Part shown: one piece after another, positions 27,057 through 37,105 of the stretch
Position numbering within the stretch: the stretch's first letter is position 1
How the letters are laid out: every line of letters begins with the position of its first letter
Assembly: GCA_017936375.1 (NCBI GenBank)
Contig: JAGBFR010000044.1
Span: forward strand, 1 to 64,000
Direction of reading: 5' to 3'
Length of the DNA: 64,000 nucleotides
From: Clostridia bacterium
GTDB taxonomy: Bacteria > Bacillota > Clostridia > Christensenellales > Aristaeellaceae
Translations under genes and position numbers: made by a program
Notes under the pieces: generated by a model
Told to the model about the DNA's origin: nothing
The model's database searches: none
Seen by the model: only the letters and a program-made list of their open reading frames with translations

Positions 27057-28454
27057 TTAGTAGACGTCAACGCCGTCGACGACAACGTTCAGCTTATCGG
27101 TGCCCATGCTGTTCTTATTCGCCCACAGAGTAGATTCGGTCGAAATGCCATTCGGGTTTACCGCAAAGCCGTTAACTGTGGTGTTGTTCACCTTCAGCAC
27201 ATAGCTATCGCCGTAAGTAGTGCCGGTCTCAATAGCAGCCTTATCTTCAACACCACCGTTGTCATTGAAAACACAGTTATTGATGTTCAGCGTTGTAGTA
27301 TTGCCACGATTTCCATCTACGTAAATGGACTTACCAGCGCAGTTGAAAGTGCAGTAATTGAACTCGGCATTAGATGCACCATAAGTCCAAATATTATACT
27401 GGTTTTCAGTCTGGTTCAGAGTGCAGTAGTTGAATACGTGATTTCCATTCACCAAATTCAAATTGTTATTGATGACGCAATCATTAAAAGTTGCATTCAT
27501 TCTCTTCCAACCAGTAGCCCAGTCATTGTCAGAAGTGATGGTAAGGTTATTGAAGACGACAGTGTATCCGTCGAAATCGTTGTCGCCGCCTTCGCCGCCT
27601 TCATTAGTCACCTTGAGAACAGCACTCTTGGATTCGCCATAGATAGCCACAGACTGAGTTGTTCCATTGTGACCGGTGCCGCTCCAGTTATACTCGCCGG
27701 CAGCCAGAACAATGGAGGTCTTGCCATCAAGAATGGCCTGCTTCAGCTCATCAGAATTGTTAACCTTGTATGCGTCCGCCGGAATCTCATAAGTCACGGT
27801 ATCGTCGTCGCCCTTGGGCTCGCCCTTGTAGCCGGAATCGCCGCCGGTCAGGCCGCCCCACTGGGTGGTGTACGCAGTGTACGCATCGTCCACAGTGTCA
27901 AAGCTCTCGGTCTGCATCGCATAGCCATCGACGATGACGTCGATCTTGGACAGATCACCGATCGTCGCGGTGATCTCGCCGCCCTCGACGACGACATACT
28001 TGCCGTCCTGATAGTCGACATTCTTGGACAGGGTGACGCTCTGCAGATACTGCGGCGTGGGCTCGCCCGGCTTCAGAATGGTGGGATGCTTCACGAGGTA
28101 GCTCACATAGTCCGCGCCGTGCGCAGAGCTATCAAGCTCCTCAACGCTGGTGCCCTCAAGCCACTCCAGGTCAAGCGCATCCTTCAGCGCAGCCGGGACG
28201 GACACGGTCATCCACACCCACGCATCGCTCTTGGCATGCGTGTTCTTGATGCCGGCCTTCTTCTCGACCTTAACGCCCGGATCCAGCGGGCTGTTCTGCT
28301 CAAACTCTTCTTCGACCTCGATGTCGACGTTGCCCATCGTGAAGGTGTTCTCCACGGTGTCGCGGTCGGTCAGGAAGGCCAAGGTGCCGGTGGTCGCCAT
28401 GGCGAGGCTCATCACCAGCGCCAGAACCATCATCAGTCTGCGGTTCAATTTCAT
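27057..28454 (-). CDS. TasA/CalY-like surface protein with shorter beta-helix passenger
   Basis: A 465-residue secreted protein, paralogue of the gene downstream. The N-terminus repeats the SipW-type signal and LAFLTDRDTVENTFTMGNVD. The TasA-like domain runs to about residue 210, including a WVWMTVSVPA block and a YAMQTESFDTVDDAYTAY block shared with the paralogue. The C-terminal 240 residues form a different beta-helix (units such as HVFNYCTLNQTENQYN and EFNYCTFNCAGKSIYV) and are less GC-rich than the first half. The ATG at 28454 has GAGGGG upstream. The shared front and different rear suggest passenger exchange. Confidence 0.88.
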   Translation of the reverse strand: MKLNRRLMMVLALVMSLAMATTGTLAFLTDRDTVENTFTMGNVDIEVEEEFEQNSPLDPGVKVEKKAGIKNTHAKSDAWVWMTVSVPAALKDALDLEWLEGTSVEELDSSAHGADYVSYLVKHPTILKPGEPTPQYLQSVTLSKNVDYQDGKYVVVEGGEITATIGDLSKIDVIVDGYAMQTESFDTVDDAYTAYTTQWGGLTGGDSGYKGEPKGDDDTVTYEIPADAYKVNNSDELKQAILDGKTSIVLAAGEYNWSGTGHNGTTQSVAIYGESKSAVLKVTNEGGEGGDNDFDGYTVVFNNLTITSDNDWATGWKRMNATFNDCVINNNLNLVNGNHVFNYCTLNQTENQYNIWTYGASNAEFNYCTFNCAGKSIYVDGNRGNTTTLNINNCVFNDNGGVEDKAAIETGTTYGDSYVLKVNNTTVNGFAVNPNGISTESTLWANKNSMGTDKLNVVVDGVDVY

Positions 28455-28524
28455 CTTGTTCCCCTCTTTCATTAAAATGGATCAATCGCTTATAACGGCG
28501 TCAGCCGTTTTCGCCATGATTCGC

Positions 28525-29391
28525 TCAGTCGCCGGTGGTCTCATCCTCAGGGGTCTGGGTTTCACTCTCACCCTCGCCTGCGGTGTCCTCCGGATTCTGG
28601 GTCTCGCCCCCGGTCCCGGTCTCACCTTCGGTCTCGCCTTCGCCGCCGCTCAGGTTCTCCTCGGCCTTCATCTGCGCGTCAAACGCAGCCCAGGCCGCGT
28701 CCTCATTCTCAAAGCCCGCGGTCTGGATGGCATGGCCCTTGACGTCGATGGTCAGGCCGCCGATCGTCTGCAGCTGGCTGCCGGTCAGCTCGCCGGGGAC
28801 ATTGATCTTCGTGAACAGCGCGGGCAGCCTCGTATCCGCCTCGTCATTGGCAGGCACAGCCACCGGATAGCGGAATTCGAGCACGATGGTGTTTTCCTCG
28901 GCGTTCTCGGTCATCGCATAGCACGGCCAGACGCTGCTGTCCCATCCCTCGACATGCTCGTTGGGCACAAAGCCGTTGGCGAACTTCTCGGGGTACATGA
29001 TCTTCAGCTCGTCAAAGACCTGCTTGAGCTCCGCGGCGCTCGTGATGGTGACCATCATGCGCACATAGGATTCCTCGCTGCCGGCCTTGACGGTCAGGGT
29101 CGGGTCCTTGACATAGCTCGTACCGGGCAGGAGCGGGTACTCATTCTCCTCTTCGGTGCGCTTATTGGGATCCGGATGCTCGGGATCAGGGTTCTCCGGG
29201 TCATACTCCGGATCGGGCACGGGTTCGCCATCTTCATCGACCTCGGTCTCATCCACGACGATATCGACATTGCCGATGGTGAACTTATTGGTCACCCCGG
29301 CGCGGTCAGTCAGGTAGGCGATCGTACCGAAGGCCACGCTGGATACAATCATCAGCGCGCTGAGAAGCATGATGAGCGACTTTTTCTTCAT
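28525..29391 (-). CDS. TasA/CalY-like surface protein, acidic, no beta-helix
   Basis: A 288-residue secreted protein, first gene after the invertible segment. It has a SipW-type signal (MKKKSLIMLLSALMIVSSVA) and the motif AYLTDRAGVTNKFTIGNVDI. The TasA-like domain includes a Pro/Asp/Glu-rich insert (DPEYDPENPDPEHPDP) and a SYVRMMVTITSAAELKQVF block. The last 45 residues are Gly/Glu/Thr-rich and very acidic. It is probably the major fibre-type subunit of the locus, by size and position. AAGGAG lies eight bases before the ATG at 29391. Confidence 0.87.
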   Translation of the reverse strand: MKKKSLIMLLSALMIVSSVAFGTIAYLTDRAGVTNKFTIGNVDIVVDETEVDEDGEPVPDPEYDPENPDPEHPDPNKRTEEENEYPLLPGTSYVKDPTLTVKAGSEESYVRMMVTITSAAELKQVFDELKIMYPEKFANGFVPNEHVEGWDSSVWPCYAMTENAEENTIVLEFRYPVAVPANDEADTRLPALFTKINVPGELTGSQLQTIGGLTIDVKGHAIQTAGFENEDAAWAAFDAQMKAEENLSGGEGETEGETGTGGETQNPEDTAGEGESETQTPEDETTGD

Positions 29392-29460
29392 GACGGCTGC
29401 TCCTTCTGTGTTTTGATTTCCGCAAACACCCATAGGCTCCGCCGTTTCCCATTTGCAACA

Positions 29461-29475
29461 TAATTGTCATTATGT
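29461..29475 (+). repeat. Left inverted repeat of invertible segment
   Basis: TAATTGTCATTATGT; its exact reverse complement lies at 29732-29746. Two of the next three bases outward also match, giving 17 of 18. Confidence 0.9.
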
Positions 29476-29525
29476 GCACATAGAAAGGACAACTGAGCCG
29501 GTATGAGCACGGATTCACGTATGTA

Positions 29526-29554
29526 ACCATATCACTTTCGATATCATTTGGCAA
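29526..29554 (-). promoter_or_regulatory. Candidate promoter inside the invertible segment
   Basis: On the minus strand TTGCCA (29549-29554) is followed by 17 bases and TATGGT (29526-29531). It matches sigma-A boxes at 5 of 6 and 4 of 6. It would give a leader of about 130 bases to the tasA-like gene at 29391. Confidence 0.55.
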
Positions 29555-29563
29555 TGCGCAAAC

Positions 29564-29592
29564 ACACTTTGTAATATAATGTGACAAAGTGT
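29564..29592. promoter_or_regulatory. Palindrome with TATAAT in its loop
   Basis: ACACTTTGT (29564-29572) and ACAAAGTGT (29584-29592) are exact complements with an 11-base spacer that holds TATAAT on the plus strand (29575-29580). It may be an operator, or part of a second promoter that faces the recombinase in this orientation. Confidence 0.5.
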
Positions 29593-29731
29593 TTAGAAAG
29601 ATGTTAAATATATGTGTAACAAATAGAGCCTGTTGCCTTATTCGGCGTTCGCTGGAGGCGACAGGCTGTTTGCGCTGCTCTTTTTCATGCGGCTCAGCGG
29701 CCGAGAAGAAGATGAAAAAAGAAAGATGCTT

Positions 29732-29746
29732 ACATAATGACAATTA
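29732..29746 (-). repeat. Right inverted repeat of invertible segment
   Basis: ACATAATGACAATTA, the exact reverse complement of 29461-29475. It overlaps the last codon of the recombinase gene. Confidence 0.9.
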
Positions 29747-30631
29747 CGTCGACAATGCCGCCGTCCTCGGACGGCGGTTTTTCTTTTGTCCGGGGATCAG
29801 TCCGAGGCGCTCCATCTGCCGTCTGTGCTCCGCGCCGGTCGTGGCGATGTAGATGCGCGTGGTATTGATGCTGCTGTGGCCAAGGATGTCCGCCAGCTTG
29901 GCGATATCCCGCTCTATGCCGTAGAATGTGCGCGCGAAGAGGTGGCGCAGATTGTGCGGGAAGACCTTTCCCTCCGCCACGCCCGCGCTGCGGCAGAGCG
30001 CCTTCATATCCCGCCAGATAGCGCTTCGGCTGACCGGCCTGTTCCTGCGTGTGATGAAGACCGGGCCGGAGGCGATCCCCCTCTTCTTTGCATAGCACAG
30101 CAGCATATCCCGCAGTACGCGCACGAGCAGCACCGTCCGCGTCTTCCCCTTCAGCCGGACGACGGCCTCCCCCTGCCGCGCTGCCTCGACGGTCACATAC
30201 GGCAGCTCGCTCACGCGCATGCCCGTCGCGCAGATGGTCTGCAGGATGAGGCAGAGGCGCTCGTTCCCCCGTTCCTTTGCCGTGCGCACAAGCCGCTCGT
30301 ATTCCTCCCGGCTGAGCTCCTTTTCCTCCGGCAGGTAGGCCTTTCTCTGCATGCGCAGCTGCCGCACGCACAGATCCAGCCACCCGGCAAAGCGCAGCAG
30401 CGCGTTGACCGCCGCCAGCATGGAGTTGGCGCTCGCCGCGGCGTAGCGCGAGCCGATCTCCCGCTTCCAGTCAAGGAGAATCTGCCGGGTGAGCGTCCGT
30501 CCCCCGGCATAGGCTGCAAACCGCCGCGTATCCCTCATGTATTTCTCAATCGTCGCCTCGCTCTTCTCGCTTTCCGTCAGATACATGCAGAACGCCTCCA
30601 GCAGCTCCCCGGTGATGATCCTCGCTCCCAT
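29744..30631 (-). CDS. Tyrosine recombinase, probable DNA invertase of the adjacent switch
   Basis: A 295-residue XerC/D-type site-specific recombinase. An N-terminal SAM-like core-binding domain covers about 1-100 (ESEKSEATIEKYMRDTRRFA). In the catalytic domain the Arg is in ATGMRVSEL, the HxLRH box is HNLRHLFAR, the second His is in LGHSSINTT and the Tyr nucleophile is in TTRIYIATT. All key residues are present. The ATG at 30631 has GGGAGG seven bases before it. It is a stand-alone gene flanking surface genes and a pair of inverted repeats, not part of a phage or transposon, so a local invertase role is likely. Confidence 0.92.
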   Translation of the reverse strand: MGARIITGELLEAFCMYLTESEKSEATIEKYMRDTRRFAAYAGGRTLTRQILLDWKREIGSRYAAASANSMLAAVNALLRFAGWLDLCVRQLRMQRKAYLPEEKELSREEYERLVRTAKERGNERLCLILQTICATGMRVSELPYVTVEAARQGEAVVRLKGKTRTVLLVRVLRDMLLCYAKKRGIASGPVFITRRNRPVSRSAIWRDMKALCRSAGVAEGKVFPHNLRHLFARTFYGIERDIAKLADILGHSSINTTRIYIATTGAEHRRQMERLGLIPGQKKNRRPRTAALST

Positions 30632-30702
30632 ATCCGCACCTCCCATTTTGTCCTATGATACCAGCTTTGCGTGCCATAGCCGACCACTTTTTCTGCACGC
30701 GC

Positions 30703-30742
30703 AAAAAACCGCCCGCCCCGGTTTTCCCGGGACGAGCGGTAT
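30703..30742 (-). terminator. Terminator of the RNase J gene
   Basis: On the minus strand ACCGCTCGTCCCGGG, a short A-rich loop, CCGGGGCGGGCGGT and then six T. It isolates the recombinase gene from RNase J transcription. Confidence 0.9.
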
Positions 30743-30767
30743 TCTTTCATTTTGGCGCAGTCGACGC

Positions 30768-32969
<2,202 letters not shown>

Positions 32970-33163
32970 GGATATATCCTTTCTTGATCAGTCAGTGTTC
33001 GCTGTGTGCGCGCCCGCGCCGTGCGTGTTCCTTCCGCCGGGCCGGTCTGCGCTGTGATGAGGCTCCGCAGAGGTCAGCCTGCCGCGCCTTTTTCCGGAAA
33101 ATACTCCGGAAATCTATTCTGAACGGGCCATAACGGCGCCGTGCAAAAGTCCATAACGAATCC

Positions 33164-33191
33164 ATTATACACAGATTTCCGAAGAAAACAA
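33164..33191 (-). promoter_or_regulatory. Possible promoter of RNase J gene
   Basis: TATAAT at 33164-33169 (minus) with TTGTTT 16 bases upstream (33186-33191). The -10 is perfect, the -35 weak. The gap 32970-33369 holds this, a GC-rich leader and the promoter of the LCP gene; no gene or repeat module is seen in it. Confidence 0.5.
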
Positions 33192-33238
33192 GAATCCAGC
33201 TCCAAAATCAGCAAAAAGAATCCTCGCGGTCAGCATTC

Positions 33239-33267
33239 TTGATTTTCATCCCGAAGTATGCTATGTT
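33239..33267 (+). promoter_or_regulatory. Promoter of the LCP gene
   Basis: TTGATT (33239-33244), 17 bases, TATGTT (33262-33267) with TGC directly before the -10. The start codon is about 100 bases downstream. Confidence 0.55.
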
Positions 33268-33369
33268 AATGCATACCGTTTCATTCGCGCCCGCGCGCGC
33301 TGTTTCCCATTTCGCGTCATCCCATCATGTTCGCCGATCCACCCGACGATATAAAAGGAGTTTGCCCGC

Positions 33370-34263
33370 ATGTCCACCCCCGTATCCGAAAAAAAGCCCC
33401 TCCGCGCCCGCATCCTTGCCCTCCTGCCGAAGGATAAGCGCCTGCGCATCCTGACGATTGCCGCCGCCGTGCTGCTCGTCCTCACCCTGCTGCTGCATCC
33501 GCACGGGACGAAGACCTACCTCGTCCTGGGCATGGACAACTACGGCTCGCTCAACGAGACCGGCCGCAGCGACGTGATGATGCTCGTCTCCATCGACTTT
33601 ACGCGCACGGACGTCACCGCCATTACCTTCACCCGCGATCTGCTCGTCAAGCCCGAGGGCCAGAGCGAAAAGAAGCTCAACGCCGTCGTGCGCGCCAGCG
33701 GCGAGGAGGCGCTGTGTGAATTGATGGAATCGACCTTCGGCGTGCCGATTGACGGCTGGTTCCGCGTCAATTTCACCACCGTCATCGAGCTGGTGGACGC
33801 CATCGGCGGCGCGCGGGTCGACCTGACCGCCGAGGAGGCGAAGTACGTCACCCGTCAGGTCGGCGAGTATCCGGATCATCCCCTCGCCGAGGGCATGTGC
33901 CATCTCAACGGCGCGCAGGCGCTGGCCTATGCCCGCTGCCGCCAGCTGGATAACGACATGGGCCGCGGCGAGCGGCAGAATAAGCTCATCGCCGCGATGG
34001 TGCAGTCCACCAAGCGCATGACCGCCGCGAACATCGCCTCCGTCTTCTCCGCCATGAAGCACGCATGGCGCTCCTCCCTCTCCGGCGGGGAGCAGCTCGC
34101 CCTCCTTGGCAAGGCGATCTGGCTGCGCGGCGCGGATGTGCGGAGCATCGGCGTGCCGTTTGAGGGCACATGGGGCTACGGCACGGCGAAAAGCGGCGCC
34201 TCCGGCGTCAAGGCCGATCTTGAGGAAAACCGCCGCCTGCTCATGGAGGCGCTGGGGCTGTAA
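33370..34263 (+). CDS. LytR-CpsA-Psr (LCP) family cell-wall ligase
   Basis: A 297-residue membrane-anchored protein that joins anionic glycopolymers to peptidoglycan. One helix at about 27-43 (ILTIAAAVLLVLTLLL) precedes the LCP domain. Hallmarks are LVLGMDNYG, then GRSDVMMLVSIDF, TFTRDLLVK, a central GWFRVNFTTVIELVDAIGG and the YARCR box with the Arg cluster after ALAYARCRQLDNDMGRGERQ. AAAGGAG lies nine bases before the ATG. It is a single gene with its own promoter. Confidence 0.92.
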   Translation: MSTPVSEKKPLRARILALLPKDKRLRILTIAAAVLLVLTLLLHPHGTKTYLVLGMDNYGSLNETGRSDVMMLVSIDFTRTDVTAITFTRDLLVKPEGQSEKKLNAVVRASGEEALCELMESTFGVPIDGWFRVNFTTVIELVDAIGGARVDLTAEEAKYVTRQVGEYPDHPLAEGMCHLNGAQALAYARCRQLDNDMGRGERQNKLIAAMVQSTKRMTAANIASVFSAMKHAWRSSLSGGEQLALLGKAIWLRGADVRSIGVPFEGTWGYGTAKSGASGVKADLEENRRLLMEALGL

Positions 34264-34319
34264 TTTGCTGATGACGCCTCATTTTCGTCTCCTATGCAGA
34301 CGCGCCCTGTACAGCAAAA

Positions 34320-34600
34320 ACACAAGCATTTCCTCCCGCAGTCTCCCTCAGTCTGCCTTCGGCAGCCAGCATTCCGGGAAACCCGCATAGTCGCCTGACG
34401 GCTCCTTGCGATTCCCCACGCTCCGCCCGCTCATATCCGCCACTGGCGGCGCGGGCTTCGGTGCCTCCCGGAGGGAGCCTGTTCGTATAAGCTGTTAAGC
34501 ATATCATCCTGCTGATCTGGAAGGTTTCTTAGAGGAAAAGCCTTCCTCCGGGAGGAAGGTGTCAGCGAAGCTGACGGATAGAGACTGCGGGCGCAAAACA
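34320..34600. repeat. Palindromic repeats with a nested module after the LCP gene
   Basis: A GGAGGGAG-type module at about 34345-34480 is split by the nested 105-bp module (GCATAGTCGCCTGACGGC ... CCGCCACTGGCGG ... CTTCGGTGCC). A second module (CCTTCCTCCGGGAGGAAGG with a TCAGCGAAGCTGA stem) is at about 34540-34585. There is no gene between 34264 and 34746 apart from these and the terminator and promoter below. Confidence 0.7.
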
Positions 34601-34640
34601 AGTCATCATAGCATATCCGGACCTGTGTATACTTTGCCGC

Positions 34641-34664
34641 ATGCGCGCTTCGGCGCGCATTTTT
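34641..34664 (+). terminator. Intrinsic terminator before the XpaC-like gene
   Basis: Perfect stem ATGCGCGC-TTCG-GCGCGCAT followed by TTTT. It ends any transcript from the left, about 380 bases past the LCP stop codon. Confidence 0.85.
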
Positions 34665-34667
34665 ATA

Positions 34668-34696
34668 ATGACAATCCTTTCATTCTTTGCTATAAT
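34668..34696 (+). promoter_or_regulatory. Strong promoter of the XpaC-like gene
   Basis: ATGACA (34668-34673), exactly 17 bases, TATAAT (34691-34696), with TGC directly before the -10. Confidence 0.8.
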
Positions 34697-34746
34697 GTAA
34701 GGTAATTCGTGATGAACAGGGCGTCTTGCCCGAAAGGATATCTGCC

Positions 34747-35688
34747 ATGAAAATGAAGCGTCTTCTCCGTAAGCTCAATTACCTGCCCCGCTGGGCATGG
34801 TATCTTGTCTCCTTCTTCTGCGCCGGCCCGTTCGGCCCACTGGCGGTCTATCTCGCCTTCCATGTGCTGGAAAACGCCGCGAAGGACGAGGAAGAGAGCA
34901 CGCACGAGCGCGATGGCCTGAACTGGGACATCGACGTGGACAAGGACGGCGTGCATGTGCGCAGCCGCCGCACCGATCGCACCGATCGCGCCGGCCGCGC
35001 CGGCACCACCTACCGCGACGAGGAATGCACCGTCACCGACGATTCCGATATCGAGACCCGCTGGCAGCAGACGGAGGCCTCCGCCTCCCGCGCGTCCAGG
35101 CGCGCGCCGAAGCAGGCGCAGCCCGCCGCGGCGAAGGCTGACCCCATCAGCGAGGACGCGACCGTCGCCGAGGTCATCCGTCAGGGCAAGGCCGCCATGG
35201 CGCAGATCCGCCACGCCAACGACCTCATCCCCGACCCGGGCCTCTCCGCGCAGATCGACTCCATCGAGGCCAGCTGCGGCCAGATCCTCTCCATCCTCGA
35301 GCAGCGCCCGCAGCTGCTGGGCGAATTGCGCACCTTCCTGCGCTATTACCTGCCCACGACGCTTCATCTGCTCGACGCCCGCGCCAAGCTCGAGAACACC
35401 GCCAACACGCCCAAGGCGCGCGAGGTGCGCCAGCGCATCTCCGAGGCGGTCGGCGTGATCGACAAGGCCTTCCTCAAGCAGGTCGAGGCGCTGGATGAGT
35501 ACCGCTTCATCGATCTTGAGAGCGAGATGGATGTGCTGCGCGACATGCTCGCCGCGGACGGCCTCATCGACGAGGAGGAGCAGCAGCAGGACGATCCCTT
35601 CGCCGAGGTGCTCGGCAAGGCGGAGCCCTCTGCGCGCCGCGCGCAGAAGCACGAGGAGGGGAAGACCCTGACCTCGGGCGGGCACTGA
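34747..35688 (+). CDS. XpaC-like protein (5-bromo-4-chloroindolyl phosphate hydrolysis family)
   Basis: A 313-residue protein with one N-terminal hydrophobic hairpin (about residues 14-42) and an acidic/Ala-rich linker. The conserved C-terminal domain carries FLRYYLPTTLHLLDARAKL, the hallmark of the XpaC family, and a helical end with ESEMDVLRDML. The name comes from a hydrolysis phenotype in Bacillus; the real function is unknown, and partners in other genomes include TelA-type tellurite resistance proteins. None is seen here. The ATG at 34747 has AAAGGA eight bases before. Confidence 0.85.
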   Translation: MKMKRLLRKLNYLPRWAWYLVSFFCAGPFGPLAVYLAFHVLENAAKDEEESTHERDGLNWDIDVDKDGVHVRSRRTDRTDRAGRAGTTYRDEECTVTDDSDIETRWQQTEASASRASRRAPKQAQPAAAKADPISEDATVAEVIRQGKAAMAQIRHANDLIPDPGLSAQIDSIEASCGQILSILEQRPQLLGELRTFLRYYLPTTLHLLDARAKLENTANTPKAREVRQRISEAVGVIDKAFLKQVEALDEYRFIDLESEMDVLRDMLAADGLIDEEEQQQDDPFAEVLGKAEPSARRAQKHEEGKTLTSGGH

Positions 35689-35722
35689 GCGGGCCGGGCC
35701 CGCGCCCACAACCGAAAATCTC

Positions 35723-35766
35723 AGCCGTGTGCCGCGGGTATGTGCCCGATGCACGCGGCTTTTTCA
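35723..35766 (+). terminator. Terminator of the XpaC-like gene
   Basis: Stem GCCGTGTGC (35724-35732) with GCACGCGGC (35751-35759), inner pairs around CCGCGGG, followed by TTTTT. Confidence 0.75.
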
Positions 35767-35799
35767 TGCAATGGAAGCGATACCGCCTGCGGGCCGGTC

Positions 35800-36092
35800 C
35801 CGCGCCGCAGCGCGACCGTCTCCCCTGTAGGGGAGGGGCTCTGCTCCTCCCGCGAAACCGGGCTACGGCCTGCTTCGCAGGCTGCTTGTATAGGCCCCAC
35901 CCCACCCGCCCACTTACTCCTCCGCCCTATCCAACAGGGCTACGTTATATGCCGCAGCCCAAAAGCCTTCCCCTGCGAGGGGAAGGTGGCATGCCGCAGG
36001 CATGACGGATGAGGTTCCCCGTGCCGCAGCGCGTCCGTATCCCCTGTAGGGGAGGGGCTCTGCTCCTCCCGCGAAGCTGCCGCCGCGCCTTC
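35800..36092. repeat. Palindromic repeats upstream of the lacM end
   Basis: Two GGGGAGGGGCTCTGCTCC modules (35822-35851 and 36041-36070) lie on either side of a cccACCCGCCC-type fragment (about 35890-35945) and a CCTTCCCC module (about 35963-36030) with the stem variant CATGCCGCAGGCATG. No gene. Confidence 0.7.
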
Positions 36093-36097
36093 CCATC

Positions 36098-36130
36098 AAA
36101 AAACCACCCCGTCTCCGGGGTGGTTTCTTC
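36098..36130 (-). terminator. Terminator of lacLM
   Basis: Stem AAACCACCCC (36101-36110) with GGGGTGGTTT (36117-36126), followed on the minus strand by TTTTTTGATGG. Confidence 0.85.
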
Positions 36131-36145
36131 ATATATACGCATGCA

Positions 36146-37105
36146 TTACTGCGGCACAATGTCAAACGCGAACTCGATATCCTTCGCCGCGTCGATGTGG
36201 TAGGCTTCCTCCACATCCGCGCCCCAGCTGTCGATGCCGCCCACACCGCGCACAGCGCCGTAGATGCACAGCACGGTGCGCCTCGCCGGGGGCAGCTCCT
36301 CGTGATGGGTCGCGTTCTCCAGCTCCTGCGCGGTATAGGGCAGGCAGCTGAAGGCGAACGGCTCGCCGCTCTTCTCAATGCGCAGCGCGGAGGGGATCCT
36401 CGCCTTCACCGTGTTGTCCTGCACGGTATCGCGCGTGACCTCCAGCCAGTCGGTGTTCATGTGCATGCCGCAGTCCTGCGGTACCATGTACGGGGTGACG
36501 GGCAGGCCCTCGACGCTGTAAACGCCGTGCACGCCGCCAGCCATGCGGTCGGGATAGGTCTCGCCGGAAAGACCCTCGTAGGTAAAGCCGGTCGCCTTCG
36601 TCGGCATGATCATCCGCAGACCGAAGACGGGCAGCTGCGGCAGGCCCGCGCAGCCGGTGTACCTGCAGGCGACATTCATCCTGCCGCCGGCGGTCACGGT
36701 GTAGGTCACCTGCGCGCTGGTCGCCGGGACGGTGATCGTCTCGTGGATGAACGTAATGGCGACTTCCTTCGCCGTCTCGCTGCCGTTGTAGCGGTTGTTC
36801 ACCGGCGCGATGGGCGTCGCGAACTCCCTGCCGTCGACCGCAACCCTGACGCCGACCGTGCGCAGGAACATGTCCGCCGCCAGCCACATGCCGCTCTTCA
36901 GGTGGAACCGGCTGCCGCGGTCGTTGTCGGTCGTCGCGCGCCAGAAGGTCGGCTTCGGCGTGCGGTACAGCCACTCCTTGCCGCCGCAGCGCAGGGACTC
37001 CAGACCGCCGGTGGAATACGAGAAAATATACGCAAAGCCCTCGCCGGAGACGCCGAGCGTCAGGTCGCCGAAGACGAGCCTCAGATCATTCGTCATGCAG
37101 CCCAT
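36146..37105 (-). CDS. lacM: Beta-galactosidase small subunit
   Basis: A 319-residue protein equal to the C-terminal (domain 5) part of LacZ-type beta-galactosidase. Marks are FAYIFSYSTGGLESL, WLYRTPKPTFWRATTDND and the GCAGLPQLPVFGLRMIMP block. In lactobacilli LacL and LacM join to give the active enzyme, which splits lactose. I use the ATG at 37105, with GGAGG 12 bases before; an ATG three codons later fits the family start equally well. It overlaps lacL by 20 bases. The two subunits together match one LacZ. Confidence 0.9.
   Translation of the reverse strand: MGCMTNDLRLVFGDLTLGVSGEGFAYIFSYSTGGLESLRCGGKEWLYRTPKPTFWRATTDNDRGSRFHLKSGMWLAADMFLRTVGVRVAVDGREFATPIAPVNNRYNGSETAKEVAITFIHETITVPATSAQVTYTVTAGGRMNVACRYTGCAGLPQLPVFGLRMIMPTKATGFTYEGLSGETYPDRMAGGVHGVYSVEGLPVTPYMVPQDCGMHMNTDWLEVTRDTVQDNTVKARIPSALRIEKSGEPFAFSCLPYTAQELENATHHEELPPARRTVLCIYGAVRGVGGIDSWGADVEEAYHIDAAKDIEFAFDIVPQ

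Larger units (their letters stand above)
29461..29746. other. Candidate invertible promoter segment (phase switch)
   Basis: A 286-bp segment bounded by perfect 15-bp inverted repeats lies between a tyrosine recombinase gene and the first tasA-like gene. It contains no gene, is AT-richer than its surroundings, and carries a plausible leftward promoter (29526-29554) plus a 9-bp palindrome. The right repeat overlaps the stop codon of the recombinase (TAA is the first three bases of the repeat read leftward), so inversion would leave that stop unchanged. In the orientation given here the promoter points at the surface genes, i.e. ON. Confidence 0.75.

Noticed and set aside
29306..29743. An open frame of 145 codons through the invertible segment on the minus strand
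   Set aside because: No ribosome site, unusual composition, and it overlaps the tasA-like gene in another frame. Inversion would break it.
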